64,000 nt of DNA from Phycisphaerales bacterium (GTDB taxonomy: Bacteria; Planctomycetota; Phycisphaerae; Phycisphaerales; JAGLTS01), in contig JAGLTS010000011.1 in NCBI GenBank assembly GCA_023135165.1, forward strand, positions 1 to 64,000. Reading direction: 5' to 3'. Position numbers and translations under genes: made by a program. Shown here in pieces: positions 48,001 through 57,116 of this stretch (positions within the stretch are counted from its first letter, which is position 1; every line of letters starts with the position of its first letter). The notes below the pieces were generated by a model that searched no databases, was not told the DNA's origin, and saw only the letters and a program-made list of their open reading frames with translations.

Positions 48001-51000
48001 ATGGAACGGATGGACATCGAGGCCCAACTCGCTCGCCTGACCGCACGGCTGTACCGCATCGAGCAACGCCTGGGCTTGCCTGCGATAACGGCCGATGAGC
48101 AAACCGAGCGGGCAGCGCCCGAGGTCGAGCCGAAGTCGCCGCCGGTGGTCGCGGCTGCATTGGAACGGAAGCGCCAGGCAAAGCCTGTCGCCCCCACAAC
48201 CTTAAGCGAAGCGAAATCCGCCTCCGGCGGACCCACTACCCCCGCTGCGCCGCCAACCACCACTGCCGAGCCTGCCGCAGCGTCTCCCACGCCGCCACCG
48301 GTCCCAAGCACGGCAGCCTCGCCGGTGATCGCACCGCCGCCCATGCAACCGACACTCGCGAGGACAGGGTCCGCGGCTGCGCGTTTTGGACAGCCGACCG
48401 CTCGACCGGCACGGAAACGGGCGCCTCTGGAACTGCTGGTCGGCGGCAAGTTCGCAGCGTGGGCGGGGTCGATCGTCGTCATCTTCGCTGCTGCGTTCTT
48501 CGTCAAGCTGGCCTATGACAAAGGCTTCTTCGATCTGATCGGCCCGCTGGGCAAGTGCCTGATCGCGGCGGCATTCGGCGGGCTGCTCATCGCAGCGGGC
48601 GAGGTCATCTATCGGAGGATCGGACGCGTCGCCTCGGGTGGGCCGTTCGCAGCGGGCCTGGGAACGCTTTATCTCACCGCATACGCGAGTTTTCAGTACT
48701 TCGATCTCGTCGACGAGTCCGGCGCGTTCTTCCTGCTCGCACTTGTCGCGCTGCTCGGTTTCGGCCTCACGATCCGCGCAAAACTACTGACGATCGGGGT
48801 TCTCTCCATCGTCGGCGCATACCTCACGCCGGTGCTCCTGTCCGGCGCATCGACGTTCGCCGCTGCGCTGCCGATGTACCTCACGATGATCCTCGGCGTC
48901 TCACTGGCGCTCTCCGCATACAAGCCCGTGCCGTTCCGCCCGCTGCGATACGTCGCGATCGGCGGGCTGGGCGTCATCGGCTTGCTCTGGGCGCTGAGTG
49001 CAGGAAACGCGCAGTGGCAGCTCGTGCTTGTATTCTGCTCGATCTGGTGGGTGCTGGTCACAGGCGAAGCGCTGCTCGCTGCGTTGCGCAACACATCGCC
49101 GATCGGCAACGCCGTCGCAAGCCTCTTGGCGACCGCGTGGTATGTCACGATCGGCGGCTGGGTGATCGCCGGGGCACAGGGCAGCGGTTTTAACTATCTC
49201 GGGGTCTACACAGGAGCGATCGGCCTACTCGCAGGCGCAATCGCGTTCCAGTTCGGGCCGGGTGTTGATGCTCTGCGCGGTCGGGCGCAGCGCGCGATCG
49301 GCAAACTCGCCGTCGCGCTGTGGGTCCAAGCAGGCGCGCTCGTCACCATCGCCATCGCACTGCACTTCGACGGGTACGGCCAGGCGCTCGGTTGGATGAT
49401 CCTCGCGGTCGCGAGCATTGAGGTCGGCCGACGACTGCCATCGCGCGGTGTGGACATCTTCGGCCTGATCGTCGGCGCGCTGGCGACGGCTCGCGTTGTC
49501 CTGATTGATTCGTGGCTCAATCCCTCGCTGGCCGTATCGCTGACAACGGTCGGCGACATCACGATCACGCACTGGTCAATCGTCGCGCTCGTGACGGTGA
49601 TCGGCACGCATGTCGCGGCGCAGCGCTTGCGCAGCCGAGGGTTACGCCCTTGGAAGACGATGCCCGCGGTGCTTGCCGCGATCGGCACGCTCCAGTGGAT
49701 GGCGCTGTGGGCGGCGCACGATCTCGGCCTGCTCATGACTGCGGGCTGGCTGCTCGGCGCCGCGGTGCTGCTTGAGTCGCATCGCATCGGGCGTCGGGAA
49801 CGCTACGTCGAACTGGCGATCGGCGTGCTCGTCTTCGCTACGGGCAAGTGGCTGCTCTTTGATGCGCTGCTGCCGCGTCTCGACCCGGCGTGGAATGCAG
49901 CGGCAGCGACCCCGATCGCCAACTGGCAGATGGCGGTCGCCGCGGTGATGGTCGCTCTCGGTTGGCGCGTATCACGAATCATGCTGAGGCGAGGCAAGGC
50001 GGAGTCGGCGCCCATCGGAACCGCCTGGCAGGCCGTCGTGCTGGTCGGCGTCGTGTTCAGCTTGATCGCTGCCAGTTTCGAGGTTGACCGGGTTGTGGAG
50101 AGCATCGCAGCGGGTGCCGTCACGTGGTCGCCGGGCTATGTTCGCCAACTGCTCTTCACGATGCTCTGGACGATGGGCGCGCTCGGCGTCGGACTCTTCA
50201 GCGCGATGAGTACGCGGTCCGGGCGCAGCGGCGATGCGGCTGCGCGGTTCGCGCCGCTGGATCGATTCGCATGGGGGTTACTCGCCATCTGCGCGATGAA
50301 GTGGGCTGTCGTGGACTGCCTGTATGAAGCGCTCGTCAAGGAAGCGGTAGCGCCGTCGTTCACGCCGATTGTGAACCTCCAGATGCTCGCAGCCGTCGTG
50401 GTGATCGGGTCGGCGATGGCGCTGTTCGCGGTTCATCAGCGGCGCGGCGGCCTGACCTCGCTGGATGAGGCTGAACCTTGGAACGCGGGCGCGCACTGGA
50501 TACCAGCGGCTGGCGCGGTGCTGCTGCTCTGGGGCTTGTCGTTCGAGGTGGACCGCTTCATCAGCCTCGAGGAGGGTGTAGGCTCGACGTTCCCCTGGAC
50601 CGCGACGCATCATCGGATGCTCTGGTGGACGCTGTTGTGGACAGCCGGTGCGGCGGTGCTTGCGGCAATCAGTCGGTGGCGACGATCTCCCGTGGGCGAG
50701 GCGCTCGCCACAACGGGCTTGGTGTTGGCCGTTGCAGCGGGCTTGGCATACGTGACGCTCGACACGCTCGTGCCACGGGTTCTTGATGCACCCGGTCAAT
50801 CCGCGGTGATCCTGAACCTGCAGTTCATGACGGGCGCAGTGTGCGCGGTTGTGCTCGGGGTGCACATACGGCTGCTCAGAACCTCGCCCAACGGCAATCC
50901 CGATCGTCAACGCATGTACAGGCATGCAGTCATCGTGAGCGCGGCGCTCATCGGCGCGATTGGTTTGTGGCTGGGCTCGTTTGAGATTGACCGCTTCTGC

Positions 51001-51345
51001 GCACTCGCAACGGACCGATTCGATCGGCCGGACATGGCGAGACACACCGGGCTCAGCGTATACTGGGCGGTCTATGCGATTGGCCTGGTTGCGGCGGGCT
51101 TCTGGCGGCGTTCGCCTTGGATGCGCTACGTCGGGCTGGCGCTGCTCGCGATCACGCTCGGCAAGGTGATGATCCTGGACATGGCGGAAGTCGAGTCGAT
51201 CTACCGTGTGCTCTCGCTGCTCGGCGTGGGTGTGCTGCTGATCGTCACGTCGGTGGCGTACTTCAGGTTCGCGCCGAGGCTGACTGGAAGTGAACGCACG
51301 GATGATGATCGCGCGCTGGCCGACGATACGGATGCGATGGCGTGA
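48001..51345 (+). CDS. DUF2339 large polytopic membrane protein
   Basis: A 1114-residue protein. A short coiled-coil start (LARLTARLYRIEQRLGL) and a Pro/Ala-rich linker to about 135 precede more than 25 predicted membrane helices. GGKFAAWAGSIVVIFAAAFF and GKCLIAAAFGGLLIAAGEV mark the DUF2339 family. A recurring SFEVDR or SFEIDR motif appears three times in the C-terminal half, once per repeat unit, and suggests internal duplication. Function unknown. GGGAGGATGACCC precedes the ATG, with a promoter at 47919-47947. Confidence 0.85.
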   Translation: MERMDIEAQLARLTARLYRIEQRLGLPAITADEQTERAAPEVEPKSPPVVAAALERKRQAKPVAPTTLSEAKSASGGPTTPAAPPTTTAEPAAASPTPPPVPSTAASPVIAPPPMQPTLARTGSAAARFGQPTARPARKRAPLELLVGGKFAAWAGSIVVIFAAAFFVKLAYDKGFFDLIGPLGKCLIAAAFGGLLIAAGEVIYRRIGRVASGGPFAAGLGTLYLTAYASFQYFDLVDESGAFFLLALVALLGFGLTIRAKLLTIGVLSIVGAYLTPVLLSGASTFAAALPMYLTMILGVSLALSAYKPVPFRPLRYVAIGGLGVIGLLWALSAGNAQWQLVLVFCSIWWVLVTGEALLAALRNTSPIGNAVASLLATAWYVTIGGWVIAGAQGSGFNYLGVYTGAIGLLAGAIAFQFGPGVDALRGRAQRAIGKLAVALWVQAGALVTIAIALHFDGYGQALGWMILAVASIEVGRRLPSRGVDIFGLIVGALATARVVLIDSWLNPSLAVSLTTVGDITITHWSIVALVTVIGTHVAAQRLRSRGLRPWKTMPAVLAAIGTLQWMALWAAHDLGLLMTAGWLLGAAVLLESHRIGRRERYVELAIGVLVFATGKWLLFDALLPRLDPAWNAAAATPIANWQMAVAAVMVALGWRVSRIMLRRGKAESAPIGTAWQAVVLVGVVFSLIAASFEVDRVVESIAAGAVTWSPGYVRQLLFTMLWTMGALGVGLFSAMSTRSGRSGDAAARFAPLDRFAWGLLAICAMKWAVVDCLYEALVKEAVAPSFTPIVNLQMLAAVVVIGSAMALFAVHQRRGGLTSLDEAEPWNAGAHWIPAAGAVLLLWGLSFEVDRFISLEEGVGSTFPWTATHHRMLWWTLLWTAGAAVLAAISRWRRSPVGEALATTGLVLAVAAGLAYVTLDTLVPRVLDAPGQSAVILNLQFMTGAVCAVVLGVHIRLLRTSPNGNPDRQRMYRHAVIVSAALIGAIGLWLGSFEIDRFCALATDRFDRPDMARHTGLSVYWAVYAIGLVAAGFWRRSPWMRYVGLALLAITLGKVMILDMAEVESIYRVLSLLGVGVLLIVTSVAYFRFAPRLTGSERTDDDRALADDTDAMA

Positions 51346-51363
51346 CGCCGATCGGCGCTGCTG

Positions 51364-51870
51364 TCAGAAGCCGCCTGACACGCCCACTATGATGATGAAG
51401 ACCGCATAGAGAGCCCAGAACGCGAAACCAATGCCGAACGCGATCCAGCCGAACATGGCTGCTCGTTTCGCGTTCTGGCGAGCGGCGGCGTATTGGCCGG
51501 TGCCGTTATTCGACATAGCGAGCGCCGCGAAAACGATCGCGACGATGCCGAGCGGTTGACAGCAAAAGAGCGTGACGAGGATGGCGGGGATCAGGTGCGG
51601 GCTGGCGGGTCCCAGCGCGAGATCATCAGCCATGCCCGTCGCGGGATAGATCGGCGGCGCCGGTGGAATGGGGGTTACGCCCGGCGTCGTATACTCCGCC
51701 GGTGCCTGCCCGACCGGCGCATACTCGGCAGTCGGCGTGTCGCTGGGCGCTTGGACCGGGAAGGCGTCATCGCCGGGTACCTGGCTAGTCGTTGCCTGAA
51801 GCAACCCGCCACACGTCACGCAGTACTGGGCGCCGTCCTCGTTCTCACTTCCGCAGTGTATGCAATACAT
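51364..51870 (-). CDS. Zinc-ribbon plus CD225/dispanin-like membrane protein
   Basis: A 168-residue protein. The N-terminal zinc ribbon (YCIHCGSENEDGAQYCVTCG) is followed by a Pro-rich linker and a two-helix CD225-type domain (LIPAILVTLFCCQPLGIVAI, then AKRAAMFGWIAFGIGFAFWA). I start it at ATG 51870, where the ribbon begins; a further ATG at 51882 is possible. It diverges from a DUF2752 gene, a pairing often seen for these small membrane families. Function unknown. Confidence 0.82.
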   Translation of the reverse strand: MYCIHCGSENEDGAQYCVTCGGLLQATTSQVPGDDAFPVQAPSDTPTAEYAPVGQAPAEYTTPGVTPIPPAPPIYPATGMADDLALGPASPHLIPAILVTLFCCQPLGIVAIVFAALAMSNNGTGQYAAARQNAKRAAMFGWIAFGIGFAFWALYAVFIIIVGVSGGF

Positions 51871-52028
51871 CAGTTGTCCCATCGAATCGCGGGTGCATCT
51901 GCCGACATCGCCTCATGTCAGGCCGGCGCCAAGCCGGGTGACGACTTGGACAAAGCATACCAAACGACGCAAGCGGTCGGCCGATCGGCTTGCCCGACAG
52001 CTCCCGACGGCACACACTGCACGCTGCG

Positions 52029-52505
52029 ATGAACGACAAGGAACCGACACACAAACTACCCCCGCGACCCCCACCACCCCCACGGCGGGACATGCACCCG
52101 GCAGCACGGTGGTTCGCAGGCGCGCAGCTCACAGCGATCGCCTGTGCTGCCGTTTTCCTTCGCACACACGATCCAGTGACGACATCGCTTCTGCCGCCCT
52201 GTCCGACCCATCGCTTTCTCGGGTTGTACTGCCCGGGATGCGGCTCGCTGCGGGCACTGCATCACGTGCTCAACGGGCAATTCACCGAGGCATGGCGGTT
52301 CAATCCGGCGATGATGGCGCTGGGGCTTCCCGTTGCAGTGGCGTACATCGCGTTTTTGCTGTGGATGGCGCTGAGGGGCAGACGCACGCCGGTCGTTCGC
52401 CTGCCGAGAATGACCGGCTGGGCGGTCCTTGCCGCACTCGTGCTGTACGGCGTGCTGCGGAACATCCCGCTGGCGGTGTTCGAGTTCATGCGGCCGCCGA
52501 TGTAG
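52029..52505 (+). CDS. DUF2752 membrane protein
   Basis: A 158-residue protein with a Pro-rich start and three membrane helices. The family motif is clear: FLGLYCPGCGSLRALHHVLN followed by AWRFNPAMMALGLP. ATG 52029 is preferred to a GTG at 51990. The CPGC motif could bind metal or form a disulfide. It is divergent from the CD225-like gene. Function unknown. Confidence 0.85.
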   Translation: MNDKEPTHKLPPRPPPPPRRDMHPAARWFAGAQLTAIACAAVFLRTHDPVTTSLLPPCPTHRFLGLYCPGCGSLRALHHVLNGQFTEAWRFNPAMMALGLPVAVAYIAFLLWMALRGRRTPVVRLPRMTGWAVLAALVLYGVLRNIPLAVFEFMRPPM

Positions 52506-52643
52506 GATTGGCGGGCGAGGCCGGTGTCATGACCAAGGCGGAGGGGCTGGATCGGCCTTCTTTCTTGCACCCGGACGGCGCCTGGCAGCGGTTGAGAAGA
52601 TGACCGAGATGGGCTTTCACGCAGGCGAGCGGGGCTGGCCGAT

Positions 52644-54170
52644 ATGAAGAGTGTGCGGACAGACCAACTGACGCGGATGATCGACGACGCCACTGCGGCG
52701 TGGAACGTGGCTGGGCTGCGCGTGTATTTCGTCGGCATCGGCGGGTGCGGCATGTCCGGCTTGGTCAGGATGTTGCAGGCTCGCGGGGCGGGGTGCACCG
52801 GCTCGGACCGCATCGCCACGCCCGCCACGGAGGCGCTGCTCACCGACGGCATCGGCGTCGGATTCGACCAGCGGGCAGAGGCGCTGCCGAGTCAGTGCGA
52901 TCTGCTCGTGATCTCCGCTGCGGTGTCGTGGGATCATCCGCAGGTCCTCGCTGCACATGAACGTGGCATCGAGGTGATCCGCTACGCCCAGGCGCTTGGG
53001 CGGTGCATGCTCGGCCGAATGGGCATCGCAGTCGCCGGGACGCACGGCAAGAGCACGACCAGCGCGATGCTCGCCTATGTTCTCACGCAATGCGGCCTGG
53101 ACCCGTCGTTCATCATCGGCGCGACGTGCCGACAACTCGGCGGCGGCTCCCACGTCGGAACGCCGACCGACACAACAGGCCAGCTCGCCGATCATCCCAA
53201 ACTGCTCATCGCTGAAGCATGTGAATACGACCGGTCCTTCCACAGCTTGCACCCGACGCGCGCGATCATCACTTCCGTCGAATCGGATCACCTCGATGTG
53301 TACGGCACACTCGATGCGGTCGTCGAGTCGTTCACGCACTTCGCGCAGCTCCTCCCCGATGCATCACAAGATGGACACCTGCTCATCGCTCACGACAACG
53401 CGCACCGGCGCGAGGTGACGGCCGGTCTTCAATGCGAAGTCGAAACGATCGGCTTCTCACCCGCTGCGGACTGGACCGTCACGTACCGCGCGCCGACGGT
53501 CGAGCTGGCGCATCACGGCGAGCAGATCTGCACATGGTCGATGCAAATGCCCGGCGAACACAACGCGATGAACGCAGCGTGTGCAGCCGCGGCGGCGCTC
53601 GCACTTCCCGGCGAGCTTGCATCGGGCGATCGCGTCGGCGAGGCGCTCAGCGGATTCCGCGGGTTGGATCGTCGATTGCAGTTCCTTGGTGAACGAGAAG
53701 TTGACGGCTTGCACGGTGACGTCGGGACCGTGCGCGTATACGACGACTACGGACATCACCCGTCGGAGATCGACGCCACGCTGCGCGCCGTTCGCCAACA
53801 CGAGCAACTGAGCGTCTTCGGAGGCAGGCTCGTCTGCGTGTTTCAGCCGCACCAACACAGCCGAACGCGCTTCCTGCTTGAAGAATTCGCGCAGTCGTTC
53901 TCGTCGGCGGATGTCGTGATCGTGCCGCACATCTACTTCGTGCGGGACAGTGAGGCGGAGAAACACAAGGTGTCGGCGCGTGATCTTGTGGATCGGCTCC
54001 GCTCGCGCGGCGTGACCGCGATGCACCTGTACCCGTTTGACGCGATTGTGGAGACGCTCCAGAGCGTATGTCGGCCGGGCGATGTGCTTGTCGTCATGGG
54101 CGCCGGGCCGGTCTGGCAGGTGGCGCACGACTACCTGGCTTCGGGACAAACGATCGAGGATGTAAGCTGA
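52644..54170 (+). CDS. murC: UDP-N-acetylmuramate--L-alanine ligase
   Basis: A 508-residue Mur ligase that adds L-alanine to UDP-MurNAc, the first peptide step of peptidoglycan synthesis in the cytoplasm. YFVGIGGCGMSGLVRMLQ (UDP-binding), VAGTHGKSTTSAMLAYVL (ATP loop), SVESDHLDVYG, PGEHNAMNAACAAAAAL and DDYGHHPSEIDATLRA are present. It begins a tight cluster: murB follows after 3 nt, then ddl and an ftsQ-like gene. Together with them it shows that this organism makes peptidoglycan. Confidence 0.96.
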   Translation: MKSVRTDQLTRMIDDATAAWNVAGLRVYFVGIGGCGMSGLVRMLQARGAGCTGSDRIATPATEALLTDGIGVGFDQRAEALPSQCDLLVISAAVSWDHPQVLAAHERGIEVIRYAQALGRCMLGRMGIAVAGTHGKSTTSAMLAYVLTQCGLDPSFIIGATCRQLGGGSHVGTPTDTTGQLADHPKLLIAEACEYDRSFHSLHPTRAIITSVESDHLDVYGTLDAVVESFTHFAQLLPDASQDGHLLIAHDNAHRREVTAGLQCEVETIGFSPAADWTVTYRAPTVELAHHGEQICTWSMQMPGEHNAMNAACAAAAALALPGELASGDRVGEALSGFRGLDRRLQFLGEREVDGLHGDVGTVRVYDDYGHHPSEIDATLRAVRQHEQLSVFGGRLVCVFQPHQHSRTRFLLEEFAQSFSSADVVIVPHIYFVRDSEAEKHKVSARDLVDRLRSRGVTAMHLYPFDAIVETLQSVCRPGDVLVVMGAGPVWQVAHDYLASGQTIEDVS

Positions 54171-54173
54171 TTC

Positions 54174-55124
54174 GTGAGCACACCTGCCGTCCAGCGTGAG
54201 AGTCACCGGCCTAACGCGCATGGGCTGCGCGAGCTACGGGGAATGGTCACGTTCGATGCGCCGCTCGCCGACAAGACGTATCTGCGCATCGGCGGGGCAG
54301 CGGACATCTTGTACACCCCTGCTGATACCGAGGCGCTCGAAGATGCGATAGTCCGCGCACGTGAAACGGAATGCCCCGTGCGGGTCCTCGGAGCCGGGGC
54401 GAATCTGCTCGTCGCGGATGACGGCGTGGACGGGCTGGTCATATCGCTCGACGGCCCGACGTGGCGTGAACTGCGGACCAATTCGACCTCAGGCCGAGTC
54501 ACGGCGAGCGCCGGCGTCGACCTGCCGAAGCTCATCTTGCGCGTGGTCGGCGAGGGTCTGGCTGGAATCGAAGGGCTTGCAGGCATCCCCGGCACGCTCG
54601 GTGGCGCGGTACGCATGAACGCAGGCGGCAGGTTCGGCGAGATCGGCGATCGCGTCACATCCATCACAATGATCGACGCAACCGGACAGCAGCGCCGTTT
54701 CACAACCGAGCAGGTGGGGTTCCGCTATCGGGGCACATCACTTCCCGACGGCGTCATCACGACGATCGAGCTTCAACTCGAACCGGCCGACCCGACCGTG
54801 CTGCGTGATCGCGTCAAGGATGTGATGGCGTACAAGAAGCGATCGCAGCCCATCGGTGAGCATTCCGCCGGCTGCGCGTTCAAGAACCCGATGGTGGGCG
54901 GCGAGCGCATCTCCGCCGGACGCCTGATCGACGAGGCGAGCCTCAAGGGCGCCCGACAGGGCGGGGCGACAATCAGCGAACATCACGCCAACTTCGTCGT
55001 AACACATCCGGGATGCACCGCGTCCGACATCACCGGGCTGTTGCGCGTTGTCTGGGATCGCGTGCGTGAAGTGCATGGTATTGTGCTGGAGATGGAACTG
55101 GTCATGTGGGAACGCGGCAAATGA
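54174..55124 (+). CDS. murB: UDP-N-acetylenolpyruvoylglucosamine reductase
   Basis: A 316-residue FAD enzyme that reduces enolpyruvyl-UDP-GlcNAc to UDP-MurNAc with NADPH. FAD-site segments: VRVLGAGANLLVADDGVDG and EGLAGIPGTLGGAVRMNAGG. The catalytic region SAGCAFKNPMVGGERISAG carries Cys where many MurB have Ser, and the C-terminus has HHANFVVTHPGCTASDI. It is of the shorter type II. The GTG start lies 3 nt after murC, implying re-initiation by the same ribosomes. Confidence 0.95.
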   Translation: MSTPAVQRESHRPNAHGLRELRGMVTFDAPLADKTYLRIGGAADILYTPADTEALEDAIVRARETECPVRVLGAGANLLVADDGVDGLVISLDGPTWRELRTNSTSGRVTASAGVDLPKLILRVVGEGLAGIEGLAGIPGTLGGAVRMNAGGRFGEIGDRVTSITMIDATGQQRRFTTEQVGFRYRGTSLPDGVITTIELQLEPADPTVLRDRVKDVMAYKKRSQPIGEHSAGCAFKNPMVGGERISAGRLIDEASLKGARQGGATISEHHANFVVTHPGCTASDITGLLRVVWDRVREVHGIVLEMELVMWERGK

Positions 55125-55139
55125 ACGGAGGCATGGACC

Positions 55140-56120
55140 GTGAAAGGACAAGTACTGATCCTCGCGGGCGGCCTGGATGCGGAGCGTGAAGTGAGCCTCG
55201 CCGGCGGCCGGGAGGTCGCCGAAGCGCTCGATGCGTCGCCGCAGTACATCGTCAAGTACAGGGAGATCGACCAGCCCACGCAGGATGAGTTGGCCGAACT
55301 GCCCGGCGATGTGATCTTCCCCGTGCTGCACGGGCCTTGGGGCGAAGGGGGAACGCTTCAAGAACTGCTGGAGAACGACGGCCGACCCTACGTGGGTTCC
55401 CGACCGAAGGCTGCGCGACTGGCGATGGACAAGGTGCGCAGCAAGGAACTCGCGCGCGAGCTGGGGATCGCGACGCCGGACTGGATTGTCGTACATCGAG
55501 ACGAACCAACGCCCGCGCTCGACTTGCCGGTCATCGTCAAGCCGATCGACGACGGCTCAAGCGTGGATCTCCACCACTGCCGAACGAAAGACGAGGTCGA
55601 GCAAGCCCGGCAACAAGCGCACATGCGCCACGAGCGCCTCATGATCGAGCAGTTCGCCGAGGGATGTGAACTCACGGTGGGCATGGTCGGAACGCTGGCG
55701 CTCCCCGTGCTCGAAGTCAAACCGGCGGACGGCCTGTACACCTATGCCGCGAAGTACGAGCGTGATGATACGCGGTACGACATCAGCCCTCGGCTTGACG
55801 CTGAGACGGCGCAATGCCTCACCTCGCTCAGCGAGCGGATCTTCCGCAAGATCGGGTGCCGACACATCGCGCGCGTGGATTGGATCTACGACGAATACGA
55901 CGGCCCGACGTTCCTTGAGATCAACACGATGCCGGGCTTCACGCGCCATTCGCTCGTTCCGATGGCGTGCCAAGGCATCGGTCTGGATATGATCGCGCTG
56001 TGTGAATCATTGCTGTCGATGGCGATCACGGATGGCAGCACGCACGAGGATGATGAGATGGCGGTCGCGATCGGGCGTGGCTGCGGTGATGCGTGTGTCA
56101 CAAGCGCGCCGGCGCGTTGA
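55140..56120 (+). CDS. ddl: D-alanine--D-alanine ligase
   Basis: A 326-residue ATP-grasp ligase making the D-Ala-D-Ala dipeptide of the peptidoglycan stem. FPVLHGPWGEGGTLQELLE (family HG-GEDGT), PVIVKPIDDGSSVDL, LMIEQFAEGCELTVGM, HIARVDWIYDE and FLEINTMPGFTRHSLVPMA are seen. The loop reads GEGGT rather than GEDGT, a mild change, and the glycine-rich ATP loop SSVDLHH replaces SSVGV, so fine specificity could differ. The GTG start is 15 nt after murB. Confidence 0.94.
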   Translation: MKGQVLILAGGLDAEREVSLAGGREVAEALDASPQYIVKYREIDQPTQDELAELPGDVIFPVLHGPWGEGGTLQELLENDGRPYVGSRPKAARLAMDKVRSKELARELGIATPDWIVVHRDEPTPALDLPVIVKPIDDGSSVDLHHCRTKDEVEQARQQAHMRHERLMIEQFAEGCELTVGMVGTLALPVLEVKPADGLYTYAAKYERDDTRYDISPRLDAETAQCLTSLSERIFRKIGCRHIARVDWIYDEYDGPTFLEINTMPGFTRHSLVPMACQGIGLDMIALCESLLSMAITDGSTHEDDEMAVAIGRGCGDACVTSAPAR

Positions 56121-56129
56121 GAAAACGAC

Positions 56130-57116
56130 ATGGCGAGCAAGAAGAAAAAGCCTGCGAAGAAACGACACAAGGACAGCCCGCGCAAGCCGCGGGATTGGCC
56201 GGTCGTGCGAGCACGATGCGCGACGGCGATCATCGCGCTGGTTCTGATCGGCGCGGGCGGCGCGTGGGTGCTCGGCCTGGGACCGCTGCGGTCGTTCGTC
56301 GCCAAGACCCAGGATGGTTCACCGACCACGGTGACGCTGCGCATCAACTGGCCGATGATCGCTGACCCGAACGCGGCGAGTGATGACGACGCGCAAACAC
56401 ACGTCGTGAGGATGCCCTATGTGGGGCGGGACCGTGCTCGCATGATCGAGGCGGTAGCGCTTCAGCAAGTCTCAGCGGACCCATTCGATCTCGGCTCGCT
56501 GCGCGAGTTGTGCGAATACATCGAGCGAACGGGCTGGGCCAAGGCGGGCGTCAGCGCGACACGATTGCCCGGTGACATCGTCGAGATCGAGGCGCAGTGG
56601 CGGTATCCAAGTTGGGTCGTCCGACGAGCCGGTTCCGACTACGTGATCGGCGACGACTATGGACTGCTTCCACTTGTCGCCGGGGCGGAGGGTGAGTCGT
56701 TCCGGTTTCTTGACGGGACGGCGCTGCGGTACATCACGGGTGAACTTCCCGAGCCGCCGCGCGACTCGGTCAGCGGCTTGGCATACGGCGTCCAATGGCC
56801 CGGGACGTCGCTCCGCGATGCGGTTCACTTGCTGGAGTTCCTCCAGCCGGAGGCGGACATTTGGTGGCAAGTGGCCGGTGTGCGCATCGAGCCGGGTGCG
56901 TGGGAGAACGAGCTTGTGATCGTGACGGACACCGGCAGTCGAATCATCTGGGGACGCCCGCCCGGTGAAGGAGGCGGCCTTGAGATCAGCGATGATGTCA
57001 AGCTCGCGCACCTCAAGGCAGCCAAACGCCACACCGGACGAATCGACTGGCGAGAGTCGCTCATTGATGTCAGAACCGAACAGTTTGAAATCGACCGAAC
57101 CGCCCAGTCGGAGTAA
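56130..57116 (+). CDS. FtsQ/DivIB-like cell division protein
   Basis: A 328-residue protein with a lysine-rich cytoplasmic start (ASKKKKPAKKRHKDS), one membrane helix (about 32-50) and an exported domain. The segment VEIEAQWRYPSWVVRRAGSD followed by YVIGDDYGLLPL recalls the beta-domain of FtsQ (basic or aromatic residue, then a Y-x-I-D/G-DxxG turn). Position right after ddl is the classical ftsQ slot of the dcw cluster. Similarity is weak, and ftsA and ftsZ do not follow. If FtsQ-like, it may link septal peptidoglycan synthesis to an FtsZ-free division system (inference). Confidence 0.65.
   Translation: MASKKKKPAKKRHKDSPRKPRDWPVVRARCATAIIALVLIGAGGAWVLGLGPLRSFVAKTQDGSPTTVTLRINWPMIADPNAASDDDAQTHVVRMPYVGRDRARMIEAVALQQVSADPFDLGSLRELCEYIERTGWAKAGVSATRLPGDIVEIEAQWRYPSWVVRRAGSDYVIGDDYGLLPLVAGAEGESFRFLDGTALRYITGELPEPPRDSVSGLAYGVQWPGTSLRDAVHLLEFLQPEADIWWQVAGVRIEPGAWENELVIVTDTGSRIIWGRPPGEGGGLEISDDVKLAHLKAAKRHTGRIDWRESLIDVRTEQFEIDRTAQSE

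Noticed and set aside
52530-52604. 24-codon frame between the DUF2752 gene and murC
   Set aside because: No ribosome binding site of note and no hydrophobic or family signal; likely chance.
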